Assembly: GCA_024867545.1 (NCBI GenBank)
Contig: JANFNE010000026.1
Coordinates: forward strand, 701,988-765,987
From: Phytopythium helicoides
Taxonomy: Eukaryota; Oomycota; Peronosporomycetes; Pythiales; Pythiaceae
Direction of reading: 5' to 3'
DNA: 64,000 nucleotides
Part shown: piece by piece, positions 11,201 to 19,237 of the stretch
Position numbering within the stretch: the stretch's first letter is position 1
Layout of the letters: every line of letters begins with the position of its first letter
Notes under the pieces: model-generated
Database searches by the model: none
What the model saw: only the letters and a program-made list of their open reading frames with translations
Told to the model about the DNA's origin: nothing
Program-made: the position numbers and the translations under genes

Positions 11201-12273
11201 ACCAGGTATGGTTCTCTCAGCTTTGCGTCTCCCAGTGGTTTGCACTGAGGATTCAGCTTGTGGGGACATTGCTGGTTGCCGTAGTCACGGTATCTCTAGT
11301 GTTGCTTCGCCACGCACTCGGTGCAGCTGTGGTTGGTCTCGCATTTTCGTATGCGCTGAAGGTGTCTCAAGGTCTCAAGCAGCTCGTCGAAGTGCTCGCC
11401 ATGGTTGAGCCTCTGATGGTCAGTCCCGAACGCATGCGCGAATACACAGATATTGAGCAAGAGGCACCATCTCGTCGTGCTACCGACTCCAAGATTCTTG
11501 CTGCCACATCCACACATTGGCCTTCAGCCGGCTCGATCGAGTTCCGAAATGTCAGCTTCCGGTACCGTCCCCAAGCCAGCCTCGTGCTTCACGATGTCAG
11601 TTTCTCCGTCCCCGGAGGACACAAAATCGGCATCGTGGGACGCACCGGAGCCGGCAAGTCCAGTCTCACCATGGCGCTCTTCCGCATCAACGAGCTCGCA
11701 GGAGGCACCATCTCTATCGACGGCGTCGACATCAGCAAGCTCGGTCTCACCACTCTGCGAGAACGCCTGTCCATCATCCCGCAACACCCCGTGCTGTTCA
11801 AGGGTACGCTGCGCAGCTACCTGGACCCGTTCGACGAGTTCAGCGACGAGGAGCTGTGGCGGTCGGTGGATCAGGTGGGTCTTCGCGAGCGCGTGTCGTC
11901 GGACGAGTTGAAGCTGTTGCTGTTGGTGGAGGAGAACGGCGAGAACTTCAGTGTTGGGGAGCGTCAGATGTTGTGTATGGCTCGTGCGTTGCTGCGTAAC
12001 TCTCGGGTCGTGGTGTTTGACGAGGCGACGGCTGCGATCGACCACGAGACGGACCAGAAATTGCAGGGTGTGATTCGCAGTGCGTTCAAGGAGTCGACGG
12101 TGTTGACGATCGCTCATCGTTTGGACACGATTTTGGATTCGGATCGTGTGTTGGTGTTGGACGGTGGGAAGGTGGTGGCGTTTGCGTCTCCGAAGGAGTT
12201 GGTGGATCGTGGCGAGGGTCATTTCTACGAGTTGATGCGTGAGGCAGGTCTGCTTGACTCGATTTCGGACTAA
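8260..12273 (+). CDS. ABCC (MRP)-type ABC transporter, copy A
   Basis: An uninterrupted frame of 1,337 residues from the ATG in a good context (AAGATGGCG) has the ABCC core order TMD1-NBD1-TMD2-NBD2, without an N-terminal TMD0. NBD1 has Walker A GSVGCGKSS (about 474), signature LSGGQ (about 564) and Walker B LLDAP, where Ala takes the catalytic acidic position. NBD2 has Walker A GRTGAGKSS (about 1127), a modified signature FSVGE (about 1230) and Walker B VFDEAT with the catalytic Glu, followed by AHRLD. This asymmetry (degenerate first, competent second ATP site) is typical of ABCC exporters, which move conjugates, drugs or metabolites across membranes. The substrate is unknown. NBD1 is nearly identical in DNA to copy C, and NBD2 to copies B, C and D. 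Confidence 0.92.
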   Translation: MAERGAETKALLPKAATYETFDKSSVRHPQDAASCWSRSFLSWVTPLMEVGQTKQLSSDDLWPLQPGFHADVVAEKFDRAFAQSNSMAKAFFACFGVQFVLTGLAMLISMLCTLLGPVVLRFVVSRLAEIDPNADGERDTSIAEDALMAVGLLVVAQIIQALTSIYGSFGSEAIAIKLTASVKTLMFQKTLRLSAGARKEKSTGEITNLYTADCDAILNVAYMAHQVWLIPLQITIVSAMLYEVLDVAAFAGIAVIVAMLYANNWLSKFMFGFQRVYRKSKDVRMKKVTEVFKAISIVKFNAWEERFLAQIQELRKIEIRDLFKRRIFVSISLFLLWGMPVFISIASFGVYAGVLKRELTPSIVFTSIALFQLIQGPMRLVANILSMLVQSKVAFERISAFLEMPELNPDNVVTRTTESASVKVVGLLQSDVMVDVRDGSFSWDDDTVDDDSATCVLQNINLRVNAGDFYVVHGSVGCGKSSLCSAILGEMTKRSGSVFVGGSIAYCSQQPWIQNMTLRDNILFGKPFDQNKFDKVIDACALRTDLELLPAGEYTEIGERGVNLSGGQMARVALARACYTDADIYLLDAPLAAVDAMVQNEIFHKCLLGLLRHKTVILITHNPEIISSPLITHAVTIEAVEDGLVETHRIEEPIAYEPLVSPLSRHAMKFSDEHVVGSVGKIEDELQAERNTTDSNDDAEDEIDEAGIALASPCGALETRMSRSSKRSIDEKVEGKLVEEEVRVDGHVGGHVFRAYYNAAGGWIVATVFFATSVFWQLCMIAGDFWLGEWSNDSNADPSNPPPSASYRLTIYSVLGLTGAAMILIRMLMAAVFGLSAARKLFDAMTLSLLHAPMRFFDENPIGRILTRYGSDVSVVDANIPPMFARTSATVCLVGCSAITAALVIRWQGLLLLPVVYIYYRIAVFYLRPARELQRLGKTTQAPVLNHLSESIDGASVVRAYGPRQIARFVETHHERLNDNNQVWFSQLCVSQWFALRIQLVGTLLVAVVTVSLVLLRHALGAAVVGLAFSYALKVSQGLKQLVEVLAMVEPLMVSPERMREYTDIEQEAPSRRATDSKILAATSTHWPSAGSIEFRNVSFRYRPQASLVLHDVSFSVPGGHKIGIVGRTGAGKSSLTMALFRINELAGGTISIDGVDISKLGLTTLRERLSIIPQHPVLFKGTLRSYLDPFDEFSDEELWRSVDQVGLRERVSSDELKLLLLVEENGENFSVGERQMLCMARALLRNSRVVVFDEATAAIDHETDQKLQGVIRSAFKESTVLTIAHRLDTILDSDRVLVLDGGKVVAFASPKELVDRGEGHFYELMREAGLLDSISD
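9556..10166 (+). repeat. NBD1 tract shared with transporter C
   Basis: These 611 bp match the reverse complement of 21378-21988 with one synonymous difference. Similarity drops sharply to ordinary paralogue level on both sides. Confidence 0.9.
11414..12254 (+). repeat. NBD2 homogenised tract, copy A
   Basis: It matches C (19257-20097, inverted) over 841 bp with 5 differences. Within it, 11622-12218 is identical to B (13957-14553, inverted) over 597 bp, and 11629-12254 matches D (48828-49453, same direction) with 2 differences in 626 bp. Confidence 0.92.
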
Positions 12274-12543
12274 AAGTAGGAGAAAGTAGATAGTACCTTG
12301 GACGAAATGGCAAACAATGAAGTGCTTTCCAATGAGTGATTTCATGGCCGCTTTTGAGTTTGCGAACGGAGTCTCGTCCTAGTTGGAAATCCCAAACAGC
12401 AAACCGAAAATGAACCTATAAGGCTATAAGGCCCTGACACGCGATAATCTGCTCAGCAGGCTCGCTCATTCCCCAGCTGAGAGAGCTCATTAGCAGAGGC
12501 AGTTTGGATTTTTCGTCGTCGATAACAGATCTCCGCAGCGCTA

Positions 12544-12933
12544 ATGCCATCGAGCTCCATCCTCCGCGTCGAGGGATTTCACGAGTGGGTGAGCTACTCT
12601 TTGAGCGGCTTTCACTTCTAGATCTACACCCTGGGAATTGCCAACGGCGACCACAAGGACTTGAGGTACTTTCCGCATCGCATCTGCGAGAACCCGTTCA
12701 ACGATGACAAGGCTCTAGCGGCTGTCTACGCTCTGAACGACGAGAAGATTGGCGAGGTGGGTTGCTTCTGGGACGATCTGGAGCGCATCGACTTTGCCTT
12801 GGCCGAGATCAAGCTGGGCGACGTGTTCGACTACTACACAACTGCGGACGGCACGGTCAAGATGTCTGCGTGGAGGAGCTTCCAGTTGGCGGTGCATGAT
12901 TTCGCGGAGAGCTCTCCGTCGCTCATTCCGTAG
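12544..12933 (+). CDS. Small unknown protein, first of a duplicated pair; in-frame stop or 33-nt intron
   Basis: A frame opening at ATG 12544 and ending at 12931-12933 aligns with the next gene: KIGEVGCFWDD with RIGELGAYWDA, and KLGDVFDYYTTADGT with KMSDVLDFYTTNDGT. A single TAG at 12619-12621 interrupts it. Sequence 12589-12621 begins GTGAGC and ends TTCTAG, so removal as a 33-nt intron would restore a 118-residue protein. Every other intron here is 59-77 nt, so 33 nt is suspiciously short. The alternatives are a nonsense mutation or a start further inside. Compared with its neighbour it lacks about 30 residues in the middle and the C-terminal extension. No known domain was recognised. Confidence 0.5.
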
Positions 12934-13032
12934 AGGGGCGAAGCTCATGCAGCAGCATAAACATGACAGCGCGATGTTCCCGCTTTCGAACCCGCCGTGG
13001 TCACCAGAGGAGCTTTGCAGTCGAACGCCGCC

Positions 13033-13545
13033 ATGAACCAACAGCAGCCGGGAGACCAGTGTCCGATTCGGAACGTGCGAGATCTGGACCGGTGGATGGT
13101 GAACGAGCGTGGCGAGCGCTTCTTCAGCCCCATCACCGGCCCAGGAGAGGACTTCACGGACCTCAAGTTCTTGGCGTTGTTCCACCCGCCGCGAGTCGCG
13201 GACGGCAAGACGGTACTCGAGCCGTCCGCGCTGCTGTATAGCGGCGAAATGAGCGCCCAGCAAAACCTCCTGGCCGTCGGGTGGCTGTACGACAAGCGCA
13301 TCGGCGAGCTCGGCGCCTACTGGGACGCCCACTCGCCCATCAAGTGGACGTACGCGAACGTCAAGATGAGCGACGTACTCGACTTTTACACGACGAACGA
13401 CGGCACGCTGCACGTGCCCGAGTGGAGCAGTCTCAAGCTCGCGGTGGACGCGTTCCTCAACTCGGCGCAGGTACGATTTCACCCCAAGCGCGTGCGCCAG
13501 TTCATCGCCGAGCACGGCATGGACGAGCTCGAGGAGATGGAGTAG
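13033..13545 (+). CDS. Small unknown protein, second of a duplicated pair
   Basis: The frame encodes 170 residues with no signal peptide or membrane segment, so it is probably cytoplasmic. The start is the first ATG (GCCATGAAC). It is rich in aromatic and acidic residues and paralogous to the gene 100 bp upstream over its central part (WLYDKRIGELGAYWD, DVLDFYTTNDGT). It ends in a charged helix-like tail (about 150-170). I do not recognise the family. The pair lies between transporters A and B, within the interval flanked by inverted near-identical NBD2 tracts. Confidence 0.6.
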   Translation: MNQQQPGDQCPIRNVRDLDRWMVNERGERFFSPITGPGEDFTDLKFLALFHPPRVADGKTVLEPSALLYSGEMSAQQNLLAVGWLYDKRIGELGAYWDAHSPIKWTYANVKMSDVLDFYTTNDGTLHVPEWSSLKLAVDAFLNSAQVRFHPKRVRQFIAEHGMDELEEME

Positions 13546-13889
13546 CGCCGAGAAAATGTGATTTGAGTCGGTTGGCATTCTACTCTGAAAACATCATGGA
13601 GATGTGTGCGATCGTGTTCGTGATGGCCCGGTGTCCGTTGCCATGGCAAATGGACTCGGTGATTTTCTACAACAGACCGCAGAAACTTCAGTAAAATCAA
13701 GCAAGTATATCCTGGTGATGTTTGCCGAGTTCGAGATGTTTCGGAAGCTTTTAGCGCTTCAGAGCGACTTTCATTGCTCCAGTGTAGCTTCTCATCATGG
13801 AACGGATTGATGTTGGTTGAGTTGGAACAGTTCAATTTCCAATGTAAATGCACAACTACTAAAAGCATGAATGCAGCGGAAAAGAGATC
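13546..13889. other. Convergent intergenic region
   Basis: About 340 bp lie between the stop of the small unknown gene (plus) and the stop of transporter B (minus). I see no gene; it presumably holds both 3' UTRs. Confidence 0.6.
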
Positions 13890-16800
13890 CTACTCTGCAG
13901 TGTCCAATGCGTTGCGATCTAAGTATCCACCTTCCTTCATGAGATCGAAAAAATGTCCCTCGCCACGATCCACCAACTCCTTCGGAGACGCAAACGCCAC
14001 CACCTTCCCACCGTCCAACACCAACACACGATCCGAATCCAAAATCGTGTCCAAACGATGAGCGATCGTCAACACCGTCGACTCCTTGAACGCACTGCGA
14101 ATCACACCCTGCAATTTCTGGTCCGTCTCGTGGTCGATCGCAGCCGTCGCCTCGTCAAACACCACGACCCGAGAGTTACGCAGCAACGCACGAGCCATAC
14201 ACAACATCTGACGCTCCCCAACACTGAAGTTCTCGCCGTTCTCCTCCACCAACAGCAACAGCTTCAACTCGTCCGACGACACGCGCTCGCGAAGACCCAC
14301 CTGATCCACCGACCGCCACAGCTCCTCGTCGCTGAACTCGTCGAACGGGTCCAGGTAGCTGCGCAGCGTACCCTTGAACAGCACGGGGTGTTGCGGGATG
14401 ATGGACAGGCGTTCTCGCAGAGTGGTGAGACCGAGCTTGCTGATGTCGACGCCGTCGATAGAGATGGTGCCTCCTGCGAGCTCGTTGATGCGGAAGAGCG
14501 CCATGGTGAGACTGGACTTGCCGGCTCCGGTGCGTCCCACGATGCCGATTTTGAATCCACCAGGAGCGGAGAAATTTACGTCGCGTAGTACAAGAGGGTC
14601 ACTGGGTTTGTACTTGAAGGCCACATGCTCGAACGCGAGAGCACCAGTCGACGGCCATTTCTCGCTTTTTACAGTCTCATCGACTGATGGGATATGGTGC
14701 GGGGGCTCCTGAACAATGTCAATGTACTGCTGCATACGCTCCGGACTCACCATGATAGTCTCAATGCGAGTAAGCACACGAACGATACCCTCCAGATTCG
14801 TGGACACCTTGAGTGCATACGAGAAAGCAAGTGCAATGATTGCCGGATCAAGGACGTTCCTAAGCACAACCAGTGACGATGTGACAACGAGCAGGAGCAT
14901 CGCGCCGAGAAGTTGAATCCGAAGTGAAAACCACTGCGATGCGCACAATTGTGCGAACCAAATGATGTGATTGCCATCCAGCTTGCCGTTGTTGTCTTGG
15001 CAAAAACGACTGAGTTGATGAGATCCGAAAGCACGGACGGTGCTGACACCATCGATTGTTTCAGACAAATGGTTGAGAATGGGAGCACGTGTCGTCTGCA
15101 ACAGTCGCTGAAGTTCACGAGCAGGCTGGATGTAAAATGCGCCGAGTTGCACATACAACACGATGACTGGGATTAGCAGTAGTCCCTTCCATTGGATCAC
15201 GAATGCAGCAGTGGCAGCACTGCAGCCGACAGAGAATAGATTGGCCGCAAGAGTGCCAAACATGAATGGGATCTGCATATCCACAGCTGCAACGTCGCCA
15301 CCGTAGCGAGTCAGAATACGTCCGATCGGGTTCACATCGAAGAACCGCATTGGTGCATTCAACAGTGCGTTCGTCATGCGGTTGAATAGACTCTTTGCAG
15401 CCTCCATTCCGTAGATGGTGATAATGAGCGTCCGAACAAGTACCATAAATGCAGCCAACAAACCGAGAGCAGAGTACACAGCAAGGCGATATGCCGTACT
15501 GTCTTCAGTCACGCCATCTTCACCTGCTTTTGCCGAATCGTTCGACCACGAACTGAGCCAGAAGTCGCTGCCAATTTGGAGCACTTGCCACGCCACTTGT
15601 GTCAGCAAGATGATCGTGACAACCCAGAATCCGCCGATAGCGTGGTAGTATGCAGCGAATACGTGCATGCCAACTCGGCCCTCGGAGCGCTCTTCCTCAA
15701 TGATGAGCTTTCCGGTCTCTCCTTTTGCCTCCTCATCGGCATCCTCTTCGTCGTCTTTTCCTTCAACCACAACATCATCAGCATCGTTTTGAGTTTCAGT
15801 ATCAGGATGGCTAAACTTCGGTGTCAGAGTGGGCTTCCTGAACGGCGACATCAGCTCGATTTCGTCGTTCAGCTGCTCAATATCTTCTGCAACGTTGTCG
15901 CTGGAGCCACGGTCGTCACTGGTCAAGGTGGCTGTTGTCGTGTATCCATCGCCTGATCCTGTCTCGCGGTTGTCCTCAAGAAGCTCAGTCGTCAGCGGCA
16001 AAGTCGCATGCGTCGATGCTGCAAGTGGCGACACCAGAGGAGTGAACGCGGTCGGTACCTCATTTGTTTCATGGGTCTGGACAATCGACCCGATCTCGTT
16101 GATCGTCACAGCTCGCGTGATGTGTGGTGAGGCAATGATGTCAGGGTTATGAGTCACCAAAATGACAGTCTTGTGGCGCAACAACCCGAGCAAGCACTTT
16201 TGAAAGATCTCGTTTTGTACAATCGCGTCGACAGCTGCCAGAGGAGAGTCAAGAATGTAGATGCTAGCATCAGCATAGCACGCACGGGCCAGAGCAATAC
16301 GTGCCTTTTGTCCACCCGAAACGTTGACTCCACGCTCCCCGATCTCGGTCTGGTCTCCACCAGGAAGTGATTTCAAGTCAGCCGTCAGCGCGCACGCGTC
16401 CAGCACCTTGTCATATTTGCGGCGGTCGAACGGCAGACCGAACAGGATGTTGTCTCGCACCGTCATGTTTTGGATCCACGGCTGTTGCGCACAGTATGCG
16501 ACCGAGCCACCAACGAACACGGTTCCCTCGCGCTTCTTCATTTCGCCGAGGATAGCCGAGCACAACGAAGACTTGCCACATCCAACAGTTCCGTGGACGA
16601 CAACAAAGTCTCCAATATGAACGTCAAAATTCACTTTTTTGAGGAGTGTCGTTGCTTTCGAAGGAGTTGAGTCTTCCTTGGTATCCTTCTTTCCGTCCTT
16701 CTTGCCATCTTCCTTCGCATCGTCTTTGACAACTTCATCCCACATAAACTCTCCGTCACGGATAGACACCATAATCCCTTCGTCGACAAAGTCGTTGGCA

Positions 16801-18032
16801 CCAGGCTCACCAGGGGTGAGGATCGTTTTAGGGTCGATCTCGTCCATGGCAAGGAAGGCAGACACGCGCTCGAGCGCCACCTTGGACTGGATGAGCATCG
16901 TGATGATGTTGGTGATGAAACGCAGAGGACCTTGAATCAGCTGAAACAGCGCAATGCTTGTGAACACGATCGCAGGTGTGAGCGTGTGCTTGAGCAGCAC
17001 CGAGTAGGTGCCAAACGCGCCGATGCTGATGAAGACGGGCATCCCCCACATGAGCACGATGCTTGCGGACGTCATGTAGCGCACCTGTAGCAAGTTATCT
17101 AGCTCCACGGTGCGTGCCTCACCGACGCGCTCCGCAAACTTGTCTTCCCACGCATTGAACTTGACGATACTGATAGCCTTGAACAGCTCGCTCACCTTCT
17201 TCATGCGCACGTCCTTGCTCGAGCGGAAGGTGCGCATGAGGCGGAACATGCGGTTCGACACGAGCTGGTTGAGGTACAGCATGATGATGATAACGGCGAT
17301 GCCGGCCAGGGCCGCGACGCCGAGTACGCGGAATAGCAATGCACTGACGACCGCGATCTGCAGCGGGATGAGCCATGCTTGGTGCACGAGGAAAGCAGCA
17401 GCCAGTAGCGAGTCGCTGTCCGACGTGTACATATTGGAGATCTCGCCCGTAGACTTCTTCATGCGCGACTCGGCGTTCAGTCGAAGGGTCTTGCGGTACA
17501 GCAGCGTCTTGAGCGCACTGGTAAACTGGATGGCGATGACCTCCGAGTCGAAGTTGGCGTAGTTGTCAGCCAGCGCCTGCGCGACCTGCGAAGCAAACAG
17601 CAGCGCGACCCACAAGCAGATGTCGGTCAGTGGGTCGTTGGAGAGCGCGAAAGCCGAGGCCGTGGATGACGCGCTCCCCGAGAGCTCCGATACGACGCGG
17701 TCGAGCGCCACAGGTCCCACGAGGTTGCAGAGCATGGATCCAAGGAAGGCGATTCCCGTGAGCACGAAGCGGCCGCCGAAGACGCGGAAGAAGCTGCGCG
17801 GGATGGAGCCTGTGGCCGCGAACTCTTTGTCGAAGCGCGCGAAGGAGTTGCGCGCCTGCATCGGCGGTCGCAGCGGCCACACATCGCTCGCGTCGAGCTG
17901 CTTGCGGTTGCCGAGCTTCATGAGCGGCCCGACCCACGACAGCAGCAGCCGCGAGCCGCACCACGCCGCGTCCTGCGGGTGTGGAGCGCTCGGCGGCTGC
18001 CGGTGGCTCGGGAACGTCGCGTACGTGGGCAT
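13890..18032 (-). CDS. ABCC (MRP)-type ABC transporter, copy B
   Basis: A single open frame of 1,380 residues has the TMD1-NBD1-TMD2-NBD2 core. The N-terminal region carries the family motif WSR/GSR-LLSWVGPLM followed by RKQLDASDVWPL. NBD1 shows GTVGCGKSS, VSGGQ (a Val before SGGQ) and Walker B ILDSP, so the catalytic acid is replaced by Ser. A Lys/Asp-rich insert precedes NBD1, and an acidic linker follows it before TMD2. NBD2 is the shared homogenised module (GRTGAGKSS, FSVGE, FDEAT). The C-terminus (FFDLMKEGGYLDR) differs from the other copies because it lies just beyond the shared tract. It is expected to be an ATP-driven exporter of unknown substrate. Confidence 0.92.
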   Translation of the reverse strand: MPTYATFPSHRQPPSAPHPQDAAWCGSRLLLSWVGPLMKLGNRKQLDASDVWPLRPPMQARNSFARFDKEFAATGSIPRSFFRVFGGRFVLTGIAFLGSMLCNLVGPVALDRVVSELSGSASSTASAFALSNDPLTDICLWVALLFASQVAQALADNYANFDSEVIAIQFTSALKTLLYRKTLRLNAESRMKKSTGEISNMYTSDSDSLLAAAFLVHQAWLIPLQIAVVSALLFRVLGVAALAGIAVIIIMLYLNQLVSNRMFRLMRTFRSSKDVRMKKVSELFKAISIVKFNAWEDKFAERVGEARTVELDNLLQVRYMTSASIVLMWGMPVFISIGAFGTYSVLLKHTLTPAIVFTSIALFQLIQGPLRFITNIITMLIQSKVALERVSAFLAMDEIDPKTILTPGEPGANDFVDEGIMVSIRDGEFMWDEVVKDDAKEDGKKDGKKDTKEDSTPSKATTLLKKVNFDVHIGDFVVVHGTVGCGKSSLCSAILGEMKKREGTVFVGGSVAYCAQQPWIQNMTVRDNILFGLPFDRRKYDKVLDACALTADLKSLPGGDQTEIGERGVNVSGGQKARIALARACYADASIYILDSPLAAVDAIVQNEIFQKCLLGLLRHKTVILVTHNPDIIASPHITRAVTINEIGSIVQTHETNEVPTAFTPLVSPLAASTHATLPLTTELLEDNRETGSGDGYTTTATLTSDDRGSSDNVAEDIEQLNDEIELMSPFRKPTLTPKFSHPDTETQNDADDVVVEGKDDEEDADEEAKGETGKLIIEEERSEGRVGMHVFAAYYHAIGGFWVVTIILLTQVAWQVLQIGSDFWLSSWSNDSAKAGEDGVTEDSTAYRLAVYSALGLLAAFMVLVRTLIITIYGMEAAKSLFNRMTNALLNAPMRFFDVNPIGRILTRYGGDVAAVDMQIPFMFGTLAANLFSVGCSAATAAFVIQWKGLLLIPVIVLYVQLGAFYIQPARELQRLLQTTRAPILNHLSETIDGVSTVRAFGSHQLSRFCQDNNGKLDGNHIIWFAQLCASQWFSLRIQLLGAMLLLVVTSSLVVLRNVLDPAIIALAFSYALKVSTNLEGIVRVLTRIETIMVSPERMQQYIDIVQEPPHHIPSVDETVKSEKWPSTGALAFEHVAFKYKPSDPLVLRDVNFSAPGGFKIGIVGRTGAGKSSLTMALFRINELAGGTISIDGVDISKLGLTTLRERLSIIPQHPVLFKGTLRSYLDPFDEFSDEELWRSVDQVGLRERVSSDELKLLLLVEENGENFSVGERQMLCMARALLRNSRVVVFDEATAAIDHETDQKLQGVIRSAFKESTVLTIAHRLDTILDSDRVLVLDGGKVVAFASPKELVDRGEGHFFDLMKEGGYLDRNALDTAE
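13957..14553 (-). repeat. NBD2 homogenised tract, copy B
   Basis: This 597-bp tract is identical to 11622-12218 of transporter A in inverted orientation. It differs from the same stretch of C at three positions. Both boundaries are abrupt. Confidence 0.92.
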
Positions 18033-19237
18033 AGGCTCCAGGGGGCGGAACGACGAATGGTCGAGTCATCGGGGAGAGCCATTGAGCCATTGAGCGGGGC
18101 GGTGATGGCACATCATTGCTACACTCATACGTAAAGGCAAGTTCGGGACGGGCATTCCGCGCAGGAGTGATGGATGCGTGTCAACTGGCGGGCGTGATGC
18201 AACGTTAGCAAGCTTCCGGCAACGTTAGCGCGCTTCCTGCAACTTGGTGGTCACGTTGAAGCGGACCCGTCGGGTGATCATTCCGTTCCACAGCACTTCT
18301 AGTCACTAGTACCTGTACAGTAGTTAGCAGCGCTAACCATTCAGAGAGCTCGGTGAGCGTTCCGAACGGCACGACAAATCGCTAAAGAGCGGGGCTGGAG
18401 ATGAACCACGCTCTCCCTTGCACACCCGCGAGGATCTTTATACTGTATGCATGTTGTGAACTCGCTTGTCGTCCAGCCTGATCTGCGGCCTGCCGGCGCA
18501 GAGTCGTGGCAGCATGGTGTCTGGGTTCGTGCAGCCACTGGCTCTCGGGTAATGAGCTGGTACAGTAGCGCCTGATGGTGAGTTGTAAGTTTGTAGTGAG
18601 CTGGTAGCAGGACGTGGGTAAACCCTGGCTAGTCATAACCAGCAAATGTTCAGCAATGGCAAGCTCAATGCATGGCAGTTTGGATTTTATTTCAAAGGAC
18701 TCGGGCCGGGTCAAAGGTTCGAGAGAGATCACAGCCACAGGAATTCTCACGCGAGACTCATTCTGCTGACTGCGAGTTCACAACTTCCCTGCCAGCAGCA
18801 CTGTCAGTCAGTTCGTGCATCCCGCTCTACTCCATCTTTTCGAGCTCCATCCCGATTAACTGACGTACGCGTTTCAACGTAACTACAGTAGTTGGGACTC
18901 ACGAGTGCCCGCTGTTGTACTGGTGGTCTGGTAGATCAATACTGCCGATAAACGCCCGACGAGAGGCTGACACCCCCAGCTAGCTATCAATCTGTTCGAG
19001 TGTCCGTTAGTCTTGGCGATCGAGAACGACGGTACCATGACAGCTTCCACAATGTTTCTACTTGAAACCGTCATGAGGAGAGGAAAAGGGATGCAGACAA
19101 GAAGGGAGTTGTGGAATCCACGATCAAATGCCTCTATGCAACTCCAACGGCGACAAACGCTTTGTGTGCAAATGGATTTGAGAGCAGTACGGACACGAAC
19201 GGAAACCGCATATACGATTCATCATACTCACTACACG
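18033..19237. other. Long intergenic region between transporters B and C
   Basis: About 1.2 kb lie upstream of B and downstream of C, both minus-strand. Short frames exist but none is convincing. The part next to 18033 should be the promoter of B, and a 20-bp tandem repeat lies at 18199-18243. No RNA gene was recognised. Confidence 0.6.
18199..18243. repeat. Short tandem repeat, 20-bp unit
   Basis: Two and a fraction copies of a unit beginning GCAACGTTAGC and ending CTTCC stand head to tail (18199-18218, 18219-18238, then GCAAC). They lie about 170 bp upstream of the start of transporter B, so they could be a repeated regulatory site. Confidence 0.6.

Noticed and set aside
11524..12345. 273-residue minus-strand frame (and equivalents at 13953-14588, 19289-20128, 49095-49664) that seems a conserved four-copy gene
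   Set aside because: It is the antisense shadow of the homogenised NBD2 tract. It recurs only because the underlying DNA is identical, has no domain, and overlaps a clear sense coding region.
18033..19237. Possible tRNA or other RNA gene in the B-C intergenic region (a GGTTCGA-like string near 18714)
   Set aside because: No acceptor or anticodon stems could be paired around it.
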